Shown one piece after another: positions 22,013 through 33,679 of a DNA stretch of 64,000 nt. Under the pieces are notes generated by a model, which was given only the letters and a program-made list of their open reading frames with translations, had not been told where the DNA came from and did not search any database. The stretch comes from Oreohelix idahoensis. Lineage: Eukaryota; Mollusca; Gastropoda; Stylommatophora; Oreohelicidae. The translations under genes were made by a program, and so were the position numbers. Where the stretch lies: contig JAMPIV010009901.1 in assembly GCA_024509875.1 (NCBI GenBank), forward strand, positions 124,001-188,000, in the 5' to 3' direction. Position 1 is the stretch's first letter, and the number at the start of each line of letters is the position of its first letter.

Positions 22013-22559
22013 TACGAATAGACGTGGGGAAATTGGTGCATATTTGAAGACCAACCTCCACAATAATTGGTCAATCTACACAAGTCTGCGGTGTGACCTC
22101 TTTAAAAGTGACAGTGAAAAATCATCATCTAAGCACTCCTGTAACGTTTTTTATTTTGACGTGTGAAGTTATGCGCGCATGCGCACCCGTCTTCGGTGAT
22201 CTAATAATTATACATCCTGCGTTTATACAGCGTCGAGCTGGCCCCTAAATATTATAGAAATAATGGCTTAACAATACTATTTACACTACAGATAACCAAT
22301 AGTGCTTTTACACTGTGAAAAGGACTATCAAACCAAGAAAGCTAACACCAATTAGTTGTAATTCACACCAATACCTGCACACAAACCACCAGACAAACTA
22401 AAATCAATACCACACATACACGCACGCACGCGGGCACACACACACACACACACACCCAACACACCCAAGAGTCGTCACCCCGCCAGCAAAAAAAGTCAAT
22501 ACCCTCTCTCTTAAAAAAATATCCTTAGTAACCTACTAACCCGCCATTATCGTTTTTTA

Positions 22560-23310
22560 TGTTTCCGAAATTTTATACTAGACCTAGTATAGGCAAGCCT
22601 CTAACACTTCACTACCACCTCTCGATGGTGGCACACCCGCCTGCTACACCCCAACACATACACACAACCACACCCGCACACGCGCACACCCACACACACA
22701 CACGCACGCACGCAGACACACACGCACACACAAACAGATACCTAGGCAGGTATATACACAGACACAATTTAGAAATCGATAAATAAATTAAATGAAATTA
22801 AACATATAAATTAAACATATAACAAAACTAACCGGTAAAATAAATACCAGGCTTATAGACAGATAGGTAGACAGAAGCGCGCGTACAGACACACACACAC
22901 ACGCACACACACAGACGCGCGCACGTACATACACACAAAACCACATGCACACACACACAACCACACACACGCACACCTCTAGATGCTGGTCCTAGTATAG
23001 GCAAGTCTCTAACACTTCACTCCCACCTCTAGGCGCTGGCCCTAGTATAGTGACACGTCTCTTTCACTCCCACCTCTAGAACTCTAACACTTCACTCGCA
23101 CCTCTAGATGTTAAACCTAGTATAGGCAGGTCTCTAACACTTCACTACCACTTCTAGATGCTAGACCTGGTATAGTCTCTAACACTTCACTCACACCTCT
23201 CGACGTTGGTCCTAGTCAAGTCTCTAACACTTCACTCCCACCTCTCGATGCTGGTCCTAGTATAGTGACGTCTCTAACACTTCACTCCCACCTCTCAATG
23301 CTGGCCCACT
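22560..23310 (-). repeat. Iteron cluster in R2, with CA-rich DNA
   Basis: Counterpart of 13315-14105, with about eight units at 22975-23310. Confidence 0.8.
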
Positions 23311-23693
23311 CGCCTGCTACACCCCAAAATGTACACACCCATGCGTCGTCACCCGCGCCAGCACAAAAGTACTCCACTCGCTTCAAAAACCCCCTTATTA
23401 ACATACTAACGAACCATTATCGATTTTTTTATATTTTCCGTCATATATTTTTTTATATATTGTATGTATATATGTATAAACAAACACACACCCACACAAT
23501 ACAACACACAAAAATCCCCCCTAACCTACAACCGCCAGCTACAGCCCAACATGCATCGTCGCCCACGCCAGCGCAAAAAGGCTCCACTCGCTTCAAAAAC
23601 CCCCTTAGTAACCTAATCCAACATTATCGATTTTTAAAAATATTTTCCTCTTTAACTCAATATTGCAGGTTTTTAACGATTTTTTATGTCCAT

Positions 23694-23846
<153 letters not shown>

Positions 23847-24384
23847 TGTACAAACAAACATACCAACACACTACCAGTCCAATATAACAACACACAACAA
23901 CAAGCAAACCAAAAGCAATACCACCCACACCACACCGCTCTAACACTTCACTCCCACCTCTTCATGATAGTTCTAACCACCTCTCAATGTTGTTCATAGT
24001 ATAGACAAGGCTCTAACACTTCACTCCCAACACACCAACACACTGCTGAGTCACACACACACACACACAAAACCCCTAACCCACCCTGCCAGCTACATCC
24101 CAAAATGTACACACTCATGCGTCGTCACCCACGCCAGCACATAAAGGCTCCACTCGCTTCAAAAAACCCTCTTAGTAACCTACTAACCAACCATTATTGA
24201 TTATTTATATTATCCGTCATTATCGATTTTTTATATTTTTATATTTTTTATATATATTGTCTAAGTATTTTGTATAAACAACACGCCCGCCGTGCTCGAA
24301 CAAATTTATTGCTATATAACAAGTCATGTGTCTGATCGTCAGAGGAAGTCACCCTGGCTAATATATATCGCTATATAAAAAGTC

Positions 24385-24604
24385 ATGCGCCTCCGCAACT
24401 AACCGTATTTCCTTATATAAAAAGTCACGCGCCACGTGGCGCTATTCCTGCGCTCCACCTGCGCTCCACCTGAATACTAACCGTATTTCCTTATATAAAA
24501 AGTCACGCTCCACCTGCGCTCCACCTATGCTCCACCTGAATACTAACGTATTTCCTTATATAAAAAGTCACGCTCCACCTGCGCTCCACCTGAATAATAA
24601 TCGT
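24385..24604 (-). repeat. Terminal subrepeats, about 55-60 bp, right end (expanded)
   Basis: Several units of 'CCGTATTTCCTTATATAAAA' plus 'CACGCTCCACCTGCGCTCC' in inverted orientation to those at the left end, with more copies than on the left. Confidence 0.7.
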
Positions 24605-24624
24605 AGCGTACATACTATACTACT

Positions 24625-24630
24625 CACATG
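24625..24630 (+). repeat. Target site duplication CACATG, right
   Basis: Six-base direct repeat abutting the right inverted terminus, matching 2963-2968. LINE sequence resumes immediately after it. Confidence 0.75.
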
Positions 24631-25040
24631 CCTTCAACAAAATCATGCCAAGTCTCACTATCCCGTGCCATTCTCTCAAGTTCTTTCATTGTTTTCCTTA
24701 TTCCCTTTATGTCTGTCTCCAGTTCTTCTCTCCAGGCGCTCTTCGGGCTCCCTTCACATCTTCCACCTCGGGGACCCTAGAACAAGGTCCGCCTTGCAGT
24801 ACTATCAATAGGCTTCCCCAAAGCTTGTTCCACCCATGGCCAGCATCTTACTCTCATCTTCAATTCCACCGGTACCTGCCCAGCTCGTGTCATCAGTTCC
24901 ACAAAAGTGATCCTGCCACACGACTTCAATTCTTCTGTTCTACGCAAGCATCCACATATGAAAGTCAGCAGCTTCTAGGTTGCTGTTCTAGTTGCTCTCC
25001 TCACCCCAAAACCCCACAACAGGACCTATCTGACAACTAA
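24631..25040 (-). mobile_element. RTE-like LINE fragment, continuation of the copy split by the Polinton-like element
   Basis: Sequence from 'CCTTCAACAAAATCATGCCA' onward matches the 3' coding end of the RTE LINE at 26319-26710 with moderate divergence. On the minus strand it corresponds to the post-RT region of the 'RRWRWIGHTLRK' type. The 5' end is truncated near 25040. With 2877-2968 it makes one LINE 3' end. Confidence 0.75.
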
Positions 25041-25109
25041 GCTGAAAACACAGTACTAGTACTACTATAGAAAACATTTCTTCATTTATCAATTATCCTC
25101 TACGAAAAT

Positions 25110-25480
25110 TTCTATACAGATTATCCCCAACTTACGACGTATGTGACTCACGACCACGTGCACTTACAACGGCCATCCCATTATTCCTTTCACGATGTTT
25201 TTCTGTCGTACATTTGATTTATTTATTTGGTTTAATATATTTATTATTTATTACAGTACATCACTTTGCTGTACAGTAATTTTATGTTATAATTTGTGTA
25301 TATTTTATTATTTAATTGTGAGCAAAAAGTACATTTAGTTTAAATAACAAAAAATATAACAAAACATACATGTATTTTAGCATTTAGTATTCTGAAGGTT
25401 CATGTAGTATATCGTGATTTTCGACTTAAAACATATCGATTTACGATGGGTCGACAAAACAGAGCCCTGCCGTATGTCGA
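25110..25480. mobile_element. Possible Tigger/pogo-like MITE
   Basis: The left side has 'TTATCCCCAACTTACGACGT' and the right side 'CATATCGATTTACGATGGGT'. These resemble end and internal motifs of Tigger/pogo-derived short elements. AT-rich filler lies between. The ends pair only loosely, so the call is tentative. It sits directly before the fibronectin-like coding segment. Confidence 0.3.
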
Positions 25481-25499
25481 AGAAAGTCAACCCATGTGA

Positions 25500-25689
25500 T
25501 CTTTGCTCTACTCCATCGACAACGTCACGTGGTACAGACATGATCTTATCGAGGGAGAGACTTCAGCAAACATCACTGGATTGTTGGAAAATACTAACTA
25601 TTCTGTCAGTGTTGTGTCCTCAAATAAACTCAGTATGCAAGTAAATGCGTCCCTTTGTTACAACATTATCTTAACCAAAACTGGTCAAG
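25500..25689 (+). CDS. Host exon segment, fibronectin type III-like (partial)
   Basis: Reads '[20 protein letters not shown]', then '[20 protein letters not shown]', about 60 codons before a consensus donor (CAAG|GTAAGAG, GT at 25690-25691, phase 1). The order 'Y-S-x-D-N-x-T-W-Y ... ITGL-x-x-NT-x-Y-x-V-x-V' is the C-terminal half of an Fn3 domain, normally extracellular in receptors and adhesion proteins. N-x-S/T sites (NVT, NIT, NYS) fit a secreted face. An in-frame TGA at 25497-25499 lies immediately upstream with no AG acceptor between, so either the 5' half was lost to the repeat before it or this is a decayed exon. A phase-compatible transmembrane exon lies at 32078. Gene identity unknown. 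Confidence 0.55.
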
Positions 25690-25700
25690 GTAAGAGTGTT

Positions 25701-25961
<261 letters not shown>

Positions 25962-25965
25962 TTTT

Positions 25966-26295
25966 GTTTCAATAGTGACAGTTTCTGTATTGCTACCGTG
26001 ATAGTTTCTGTGTTGCTTTCATGATAGTTTCTGTATTGCTACCGTGATAGAAAATGTGTTGCCACCGTGATAGTTTCTGTATTGCTACCTCCAACGCCCT
26101 TTTCAGGATGAACGAGGAAGAAGAAGAAGAAGTATTGCTACCTGACAGTTTCTGTGTTGCTTCCATGATAGTTTCTGTATTGCTACCGTGATAGGTTCTG
26201 TGTTGCCATCGTGATAGTTTCTGTTTAGCCACCGTGATAGTTTCTGTATTGCCACTGTGATAGTTTCTGCATTGCCACCGTGATAGTTTCTGTGT
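25966..26295 (-). repeat. 23-bp minisatellite, left block
   Basis: Units of 'GATAGTTTCTGTATTGCCAC'+CGT in 23-bp register, interrupted by a short unrelated piece with GAA repeats near 26095-26130. The array resumes at 29523 beyond the RTE insertion. Confidence 0.9.
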
Positions 26296-26418
26296 TCATA
26301 ACCCTCCACTCCCAAAGGAGCATAGGCCTTCAACAAACACATGCCAAGTCCTCCTGTCACGTGCCATCATCTCAAGTTCTTTCCATGTTCTCCTCATCAT
26401 TTTCACCTCTGTTTCCAA

Positions 26419-26700
26419 CTATCTTCTCCATGTACTTCTTGGTCTTCCTCTGCCTCTCTTGCCCTGGGGGTTCCAGAACAAGGACTGCCTTGTAATGCTA
26501 TCAACAGGTTTCCTCAGTGTGTGTCCTATCCATCGCCATCGTCTTCTTCTCATTTCTTGTTCCACTGGCACTTGTCTAGTTCTTGTCATCAGTTCCACAT
26601 TGGTAACCTTGTCATACCATTTTAATCCCTCTATTCTACGCAAGCACCCATTTATGAAAGTCTGTAGCTTTTTTGGTTGTTGTCTTTGTTGTTCTCCATG
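26419..26700 (-). pseudogene. RTE LINE, C-terminal segment in another frame
   Basis: Continues the post-RT region after the frame break near 26690. It has 'LQTFINGCLRRIEGLKWYDK', 'RRRRWRWIGHTLRK' and 'GKRGRGRPRSTWRR', the usual LINE C-terminal basic motifs. Confidence 0.85.
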
Positions 26701-29179
26701 TCTCTGAGCCATACAATAGGACTGACTTCACATTTGAGTTGAAGATTCTTATTTTCGTGTTGGATCCTATTTCTCTTGATCTCCATATATTTCCCAATGC
26801 AATGAAAGCTCCTCTTGCCTTTTGTATTCTTATTTTGATATCGCTGTCTGTCCCTCCAACTTTGTCTATATTACTGCCAAGATATGTGTATGATTCTACA
26901 TCTTGTATTGGTGTTTCTTCAAGTTCAACCCTGTTATCATTACCTGCATTTATTCGCATTATTTTTGTTTTTTCCCTGTGTATTTTCAGACCCAATTGCT
27001 GTGACCTCTCATCGAGTGTTTTCAATTTGTCCTGCATCTGATTACGGCTATGGGACAGAAGAGCCAAGTCATCAGCAAAATCCAGATCATCCAACTGCTT
27101 AGTCAGAGTCCACTGGATTCCATTTCTGTTGTGTGTTGTCGATGATCTCATAACCCAATCTATTGCCAGCAAGAAAAGAAATGGAGACAAGAGGCATCCC
27201 TGTCGCACTCCTGTTCTTATCCCAAACGGTTCTGTAAGCTGTCCTTCGTGAAGAACTCTGCATGTCATGTCTTCATATGTTTTCTTTATTAAATTGATGA
27301 TCTTCAGGGGAACTCCATAATGCCTCAACAATTTCCAAAGTGATTCTCTGTCTACACTGTCAAATGCCTTTTCGTAGTCCACAAATCCGATGTATAGTGG
27401 TGAATTCCATTCCAGACTTTGTTCAACTATTATTCTCAAAGTGGCTATCTGGTCTGTACATGATCTGTTTTGTCGAAAACCTGCTTGTTCATCTCTCAGT
27501 TTCTTGTCTATGGACTCTTTTAATCTCTCAAGGATAATCCTGTTTAATACTTTTCCTGGCACTGATAGTAACATTATTCCTGTATAATTTGTGCACTCTT
27601 GTAAATTTCCCTTCTTAGGCAACTTAACCAGATATCCTTCCTTCCATTCTGCTGGTATCTCTTCCTTTTCCCAGACTTTACCAAGTAATTTATATAACAT
27701 CTCTGTAGCCGTGTCGATATCTGCTTTGATGGCCTCTGCTGGAATGCCATCAGGTCCAGACGCTTTTCCATCTCTTAGAAGCTTTATGGCTTTTTTTATT
27801 TCTTCCTTCGTTGGTCTTTCACCGTTAATTTGTAGCTCTTCTTCTGCTGGCTGGATGTCCGGCGGGTTTTGTGGAGCTGGTCTATTGAGAAGGTCCCCAA
27901 AATATTCTGTCCACCTCTTCATTTGCTCTTGTATATTGCTGAGCAGTTTCCCATTCTTGTCTTTTATGAGGCAACTTGTTTGCTTGTATTTCCCTGTTAG
28001 CTTCTTTGTGCTGCTATACAGTTCTCTCATATTTCCTTTGGCTGCAGCATCTTCTGCCTCTCTTGCCAACTCCTCAATATACTTCCTCTTGTCTCTTTTG
28101 ATACTTCTTTTTACTTCTTTGTTTGCTTCTGTGTACACTTCTTGAGCCTTGGCTTTGGAACTTCTGGTTTTGCTTGTGTTTAACTCTGCTTTCTTGTTTT
28201 TTCTGTCTTTTATCTTATTGATGGTTTCTGTTGTTATCCATGCTTTTTGTTGTCGTTCCCTTTTCCCCAGTATTTTTTCACATGTCTCCTTCCATACAGT
28301 TTTGACCTGCTGCCAATAGTCTTCTGTATTCTCTACCTCTTCCAGCTGTTGGAGCACTTGGAATTTGTTGGATACTGTGACCGCAAATTTATCTCTTGTT
28401 TCTTGATTTCTTAGCTGTCCTACATTATACTGTTGTCTATAATTTTGCATTGTTGCATATCTCTTGAGTTTCATTTTTACTTTGGCTATCAGAAGATGGT
28501 GATCTGATGCCACATCTGCTCCTCTATATACCTTTACATCCTGCAATGATGATCTAAACTTCTTGTTTATGCATATATGATCAATCTGATTTTCTGTTCT
28601 ATGGTCTGGTGATATCCATGTTGCCTTCTGTATTCTCTTATGTGGAAACATGCTTCCTCCTATAGCCAGTTGATTTGAAGCACAGAAGTTTGCAAATAGT
28701 TCTCCATTTTCATTCATTACTCCTAGCCCATGTTTTCCCATGACTTCTTCAAATCCGGTGTTGACTGTACCTATCTTTGCATTCATGTCACCCATCAGAA
28801 TTGTGATGTCTCTTCTTTTTACTTTATCCATAATTTCCTGTAGTTTAGTATAAAATGCTTCTTTCACAGACTCTTCTTTGTCATTAGTTGGTGCATAACA
28901 TTGGATGACATTTACATGAATTTTCTTTTTAGCTGTTTTGAAAGTAGCTGTTATTATTCTGGGTCCAACAGCTTCCCATTCAATGAGTGCTTTCTGTGCT
29001 TCTTTAGATAACATAAGAGCTACCCCTTCACTGTGGTGTGAACTTTCGTTTTCATGTCCTGAGGACAGAACCAATTCACCTGTGATGAGTTTCTTCCTGT
29101 CTACCCCCTTCCACTTTGTTTCACACATTCCCAGAACCTCGATTTTGTATTCCCTCATTTCTGCTGCTACTTGCGCCAC
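26636..29179 (-). pseudogene. RTE-type LINE endonuclease-reverse transcriptase, main frame
   Basis: 847-residue frame. Residues ~1-230 are an APE-type endonuclease with 'EVLGMCETKWKG', 'ITILMGDMNAKIG' and the terminal 'VASDHHLLIA' (Asp-His catalytic pair). The linker ~230-480 is Lys/Glu-rich. RT at ~480-760 has 'ASGPDGIPAEAIK', 'EQAGFRQNRSCTDQIATLR', 'FVDYEKAFDSVDRESLW', 'GVRQGCLLSPFLFLLAIDWV' and the catalytic 'LDFADDLALL'. The post-RT region begins with 'YTYLGSNIDKVGGTDSDIKI'. Both ends lie in other frames: the first endonuclease strand is at 29180-29370 and the C-terminus at 26419-26712. Each break is a one-base change at or near an A-run (six A's at the endonuclease break). Such proteins nick DNA and reverse-transcribe their RNA on the nicked target. 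Confidence 0.92.
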
Positions 29180-29369
29180 TTTCCCTTTTTTCGTTTAATG
29201 TCCGAACATTCCAGGTGCCAAATCTGGAAGTTCTCCTAGAAGAAAGAAGGTTAGTCAGCAACACAGACTCCTTTCGGCTTTCTCTGTGTTGCATCATACG
29301 CCTCCCCACGAGAGGACCTTCCCCTGTCTTGGATGGCTGTGTTTTATTTTCTTTATTTGACTTGTCCAT
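29180..29369 (-). pseudogene. RTE LINE, first endonuclease segment in another frame
   Basis: Contains 'RFGTWNVRTLNEK', the conserved opening strand of LINE APE endonucleases, then shifts frame in a run of six A's so that the next segment is read from 29179. Upstream residues are leader. Confidence 0.8.
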
Positions 29370-29522
29370 ATTTGTTGAAGTTTTTTTGTGGTTTAAATTT
29401 TTTACAGGATGGGGTAACCGGCCCCATGCCCAACCCTCCTTAGTCGCTTTCTACGACATGCTTGGCAGGGGACAGTGTTACTATTCTTTGCTCCCCTTTC
29501 GGGCCCCGGTAACACACGGGTG

Positions 29523-30850
29523 AGTTTCTGTGTTGCCAACGTGAAAGTTTCTGTATTGCCACCGTGATAGTTTCTGTGATGCCACCGTGAAAGTTTCTGT
29601 ATTGATTCCGTGATAGTTTCTGTATTGCCACCGTGATGGTTTCTGTGTTACCACCGTGATAGTTTCTGTATTGCCATCGTGATAGTTTCTGTGTTTCCTT
29701 CATGATAGTTTCTGTGTCACGGAGTACCACCATGGTAGTTTCTGTGTTGCCCCCGTGATAATTTCTGTATTGCCACCGTGATAGTTTCTGTGTTGCCACC
29801 GTGATAGTTTGTGTGTTGCCACCGTGACAGTTTATGTGTTGCCACCGTGACAGTTTCTGTGAAGCCACTGTGATAGTTTCCGTTTTGATTCCGTGATAGT
29901 TTCTGTGTTGCTTCCATGAAAGTTTCTGTGTTGCCACCGCGATAGTTTCTGTATTTCCTCCGTGATAGTTTCTGTGTTGCCACCGCGATAGTTTCTGTGT
30001 TGCCGCCGTGATAGTTTATGTGTTGCTTCCATGATAGTTTCTGTATTGCCACGGTGATAGTTTCTGTTTTGATTCCATGATGGTTTCTGTGTTGCTTCCA
30101 TGATAGTTTCTGTGTTGCCACGGTGATAGTTTCTGTATTGCGTCCGTGATAGTTTCTGTGTTGCCACCGTGATAGTTTCTGTATTGCCACCGTGAAAGTT
30201 TCTGTATTGCCATCGTGATAGTTTCTGTATTGCCATCTTGATAGTTTATGTATTGCCATGGTGATAGTTTATGTATTGCCTCCGAGATAGTTTCTGTGTT
30301 CCCATCGTGATAGTTTCTGTATTGCCTCCGTGATAGTTTCTGTATTGCCTCCGTGATAGTTTCTGTATTGCCATCATGATAGTTTTGTGTTGCCTCCGTG
30401 ACAGTTTCTGTGTTGCCTCCGTGATAGTTACTGTGTTGCCACCGTGATAGTTTCTGTGTTGCCACCGTGATAGTTTCTGTATTGCCACCGTGATAGTTTC
30501 TGTGTTGCCACCGTGATAGTTTCTGCATTGCCTCCGTGATAGTTTCTGTGTTGCGACCGTGAAAGTTTCTGTGTTGATTCCGTGATAGTTTCTGTATTGC
30601 CATCGTGATAGTTTCTGTATTGCTGCCGTGATAGTCTTTGTATTGCCATCGTGATAGTTTCTGTTTTGATTCCGTGATAGTTTCTGTATTGCCACTGTGT
30701 TAGTTTCTGTATTGCCATCGTGATAGTTTCTGTATTGCCACCGTGCTAGTTTCTGTGTTGCCACCGTGATAGTTTCTGTATTGCCATCGTGATAGTTTCT
30801 GTATTGCCACCGTGCTAGTTTCGGTGTTGCCACTGTGAGATAGTTTCTGT
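29523..30850 (-). repeat. 23-bp minisatellite, right block (about 57 units)
   Basis: Long array of 23-bp units ('GATAGTTTCTGTGTTGCCAC'+CGT type, minus strand 'ACGGTGGCAATACAGAAACT'). The period is coprime with 3, so every minus-strand frame stays open for hundreds of bases and reads with a 23-residue period ('[20 protein letters not shown]'). Units vary at a few positions only, mainly the GCCACC/GCCATC/GCTTCC block. Confidence 0.93.
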
Positions 30851-30933
30851 GTTGCTGCCAATGATTTTGTTTTTGTTTTGGCTTGTTTTACACGGCATTT
30901 GCGTATATTCTTTTTCTTGCCCCTTTCTGCTTG

Positions 30934-31018
30934 TAATGGAGCATGTAGCTTGTAATGGAGCATGTAGCTTGTAACGGAGCATGTAGCTTGTAATGGAGCA
31001 TGTAGCTTGTAATGGAAC
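30934..31018 (-). repeat. 19-bp tandem repeat
   Basis: About five units of 'GTAGCTTGTAATGGAGCAT', one with AACGG instead of AATGG. Confidence 0.85.
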
Positions 31019-31080
31019 TAGTTCCTGTGCAGGAAGCCTGAATGAATACATTCATGTGTTCTTGCTGCGGAGACTTCAGA

Positions 31081-31212
31081 ACAATTTGTTTGACGTAATG
31101 AGGTTGCCAGCCACGTGCATAACCTCTTGTTAGTCGCCTCTCACGACATGCATAAGACTGCAGTAGGCCTATTCTTTGGCTGTCTCCTCGGGGACCTCTC
31201 AGAACGGTCTGC
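31081..31212 (-). mobile_element. 5' leader fragment of a second RTE-like LINE
   Basis: The minus strand contains 'CATGTCGTGAGAGGCGACTA' and a neighbouring 'CCGAGGAGACAGCCAAAGAA'-type block. Its order matches the leader of the RTE copy at 29420-29520. No coding region is attached, so only the 5' end is present. Confidence 0.55.
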
Positions 31213-31615
31213 CTACTTTTATTACGTTTATACAAATAAAACTTAGATTACGTTTATACAAATAAAACTTATATTATGTTTATACAAATAAAACTTATAT
31301 TACGTTTATACAAATAGAACTTATATTACGTTTATACAAATAGAACTTATATTACGTTTATACAAATAAAACTTATATTACGTTTATACAAATAAAACTT
31401 ATATTACGTTTATACAAATAAAACTTATATTATGTTTATACAAATAAAACTTATATTACGTTTATACAAATAATACGTATATTACGTTTATAAAAAAAAA
31501 CTTATATTACGTTTATAAAAAAAAAACTTATATTACGTGTATAAAAATAAAACTTTTATTACGTTTATAAAAATAAAACTTATATTACGTTTATACAAAT
31601 AAAACTTAAATTACG
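31213..31615 (+). repeat. 26-bp minisatellite
   Basis: About 16 units of 'TATTACGTTTATACAAATAA'+AACTTA, in regular 26-bp register with a few point changes and small indels near 31490-31520. Confidence 0.93.
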
Positions 31616-31699
31616 TTCATGAAAAGAAATAATAACCATTATAAATTCACTGTCTGGTCCCCGTCTAGTGCCCGGGGGTGCCTGAAAAGACAAAGAAAT

Positions 31700-31885
31700 A
31701 ATAGGGCCACTGCACCCTCAGGCATGTCGTACAGTGTGACTATATAAGGTAGTGCATAGTGGGGGTGGCAACCTCATCATGTGACACAAATTGCCTCAGA
31801 AACCACAGATTGTAACTGCTTTACGCAGGCCTCCTACGGGACCTAGCAACAGTTGTGGCTGTGGCTCCATTCTCCGTGAGGAGCA
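31700..31885 (+). repeat. Dispersed repeat, copy A
   Basis: Shares an ordered set of blocks with 43765-44190 and 44395-44585: 'GCATGTCGT', 'GGCAACCTCATCATGTGACA', 'CAGAAACCACAGAT', and a closing 'GGCTCCATTCTCCGTGAGGA' followed by 'GCAGAAAGGAAAA'. No coding content; possibly a short non-autonomous element. Confidence 0.6.
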
Positions 31886-32077
31886 GAAAGGAAAATCGTT
31901 ATGATTGTCTGCGTTTTGTTTATTTCCTCCTAATAATTATCTTTTTCTGTATGTCTATTTGTCTTCTGTTTTGTCTGTTAGCCTTTCTTCCTGACTGTCT
32001 TTCTATAACCTTTGTTTCTTTCACTGTATATTTTACATACTCTACGAAGGTATCTTTTTTATTTACATTAGCCTCAG

Positions 32078-32218
32078 TGACAGCAAATTTTCAAAGCGAT
32101 GATCAAGAGATGGATCAAATTAAAATCAGCATCAATCCTGCATCTTTCATATTCCTGGCTATGGGCGCTGCTTCAGCTACCCTAATTTTGCTGCTCGTGT
32201 TCTTCTTCATACGTGCAG
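32078..32218 (+). CDS. Host exon: juxtamembrane plus transmembrane segment
   Basis: The acceptor is 'TTTACATTAGCCTCAG' ending at 32077, with pyrimidine-rich DNA before it. The donor is 'GCAG|GTAGGC' with GT at 32219-32220. The exon is 141 bp and symmetric phase 1-1, as usual for extracellular-module genes. It reads 'TANFQSDDQEMDQIKISINP' and then a single hydrophobic helix 'SFIFLAMGAASATLILLLVF' followed by FFIRAG. It fits directly, in phase, after the Fn3-like segment ending at 25689. The protein would be a single-pass receptor or adhesion molecule. Upstream Leu/Phe-rich sequence in the same frame (31855-32077) is probably intron. Gene identity not recognised. Confidence 0.6.
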
Positions 32219-32653
32219 GTAGGCCTACATACAGTGGTTTAACTACCCCCTCCCCCCCTCCCCCCGGCTTACCTTGCATATCCATATATACTACTCGTCA
32301 AAAGTCAAGGGCCACCCTATTATTTTCATTACATTTTTATATAAGCGCATAGAATGATTAAATGAAGGAAGTTTTTAGTAAAAATGGGTGCAATATCTTC
32401 CTCTGACAGTCCTCTATGCACGTTAAGCATAAAAACAACTCACCGACAACCATGGTGATCACGTGCAATTTGGTTTGCTGACCATAAATTCACATTTTTA
32501 ATCTGTTTTTTCAAACTTCCGTACAACCAAACAGGTGAAGTAATCGTGCTGATTAACATTCCACGTGCAATGGCGACTTTTTGTGAACAGAGTTCACTCT
32601 TAATTTGTTTTACAATCAGCAGACTTAGGGTAGTTTCATCACTTGCAAAAACC

Positions 32654-33679
32654 ATGCCATCGAGAAGAAGTCTTGACACCTTACAAAGAATGAGGGCTAT
32701 AGCGTGAATTGAAAGTGGTTTATCTGTCCGTGAGGTTGCTAGACGGCATGCAGTGTCATACTCTACTATCAAAAAAATTTTGGAGAGATTTCAGGCCACA
32801 GGAAGTGTGGAGGATCGCCACCGGCCAGGTCGCCCTAGATGCACCAATAGACATGATGACCGGTACCTGTTGTTGTTAGCCCTGCGCCATCGAACAGTGA
32901 CTTGTTCCACTCTAAACTCTAAGATGTCAGCTGAGACAAACTGTAAACGTTAATGTCAGTCAAAGCACCATTCGCAGATGTTTACGTGAATTTGGACTGG
33001 CTGCTCGACGTCCTGCAGTCAGAATTCCACTTACTCCCGCTCATCGCAGAGCCTGTGTTGCTTGGTGTCGCGAGCACATCCGATGGACAAGGCAACAATG
33101 GAGTCAAGATCTCTTCACTGATGAATCTCGCTTCACTGTGTCATTCAATGATGGCAGGATTCGAGTTTGGAGACGACCAGGAGAGCGATTTACTGATGAC
33201 ACAATTCGAGAGGTGGATCGTTATGGTAGGGGTTCTGTCATTGTCTGTGGAGGCTTCTACAGACATGGCAGGACCCCACTCTACATCATCCAAGGCAACT
33301 TGACCGGCCCAAGATACCAGAACGAAATCTTGAGACCAATTGTTCAGCCTGCTCTGGAGGCCATAGGTGGTAATGCCATCCTCCAAGATGATAACGTTCG
33401 ACCCCATCGAGCTCGTGAGGTGAATGAATTTATTCAGCAACATGGGATCATCGGGATGGCGTGTCCAGCTCATTCATCTGACCTTTCTCCGATTGAGCAC
33501 CTCTGGGATGTCCTTGGTCGAAAATTGTCAACAAATCACCCCCTGCCAATGGATGTTGCCCAGCTGACTGCATTTCTGCTTCAGGAATGGCAAGCTGTTC
33601 CTCAGGATACTCTTCGGACCCTTGTGGACTTGATGCGTCTACGCTGTCTTGAATGCCTTGCTGCAAACGGTGGTCATAC
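32654..33679 (+). pseudogene. Tc1 transposase (DD34E), broken
   Basis: ATG at 32654. The paired-like HTH region carries 'LSVREVARRHAVSYSTIKKI' and 'GSVEDRHRPGRPR'; a TGA near 32705 interrupts just before it. After a frame break near 32940 the catalytic domain follows: first Asp in 'WSQDLFTDESRF', second in 'ILQDDNVRPH', and Glu in 'SDLSPIEHLWD', with 34 residues between the last two. The C-terminus reaches 'LAANGGHT' and is then cut by the LTR element at 33680. The final Arg, Phe and stop lie beyond it at 42753-42760. A transposase of this class excises and inserts the element at TA. Confidence 0.92.
33675..33679 (+). repeat. 5-bp target duplication CATAC, left
   Basis: Matches 42748-42752. 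The intact Tc1 end is contiguous across it. Confidence 0.9.

Larger units (their letters stand above)
26296..29522 (-). mobile_element. Near-full-length RTE-type LINE inserted in the 23-bp minisatellite
   Basis: 3.2 kb, in the size range of RTE elements. On the minus strand it has a short 5' leader with the block 'CATGTCGTAGAAAGCGACTA' (29440-29462), an endonuclease-RT frame and a short 3' end. Flanking sequence on both sides is AGTTTCTGTGTT (26284-26295 and 29523-29534), which could be a 12-bp target duplication, but the host repeat makes that ambiguous. Confidence 0.85.

Noticed and set aside
29440..30833. Several 130-195 residue frames with a 23-residue repeat, resembling a repetitive structural protein
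   Set aside because: Every minus-strand frame is open because the 23-bp unit lacks stops; no start context, signal peptide or non-repeat domain is present.
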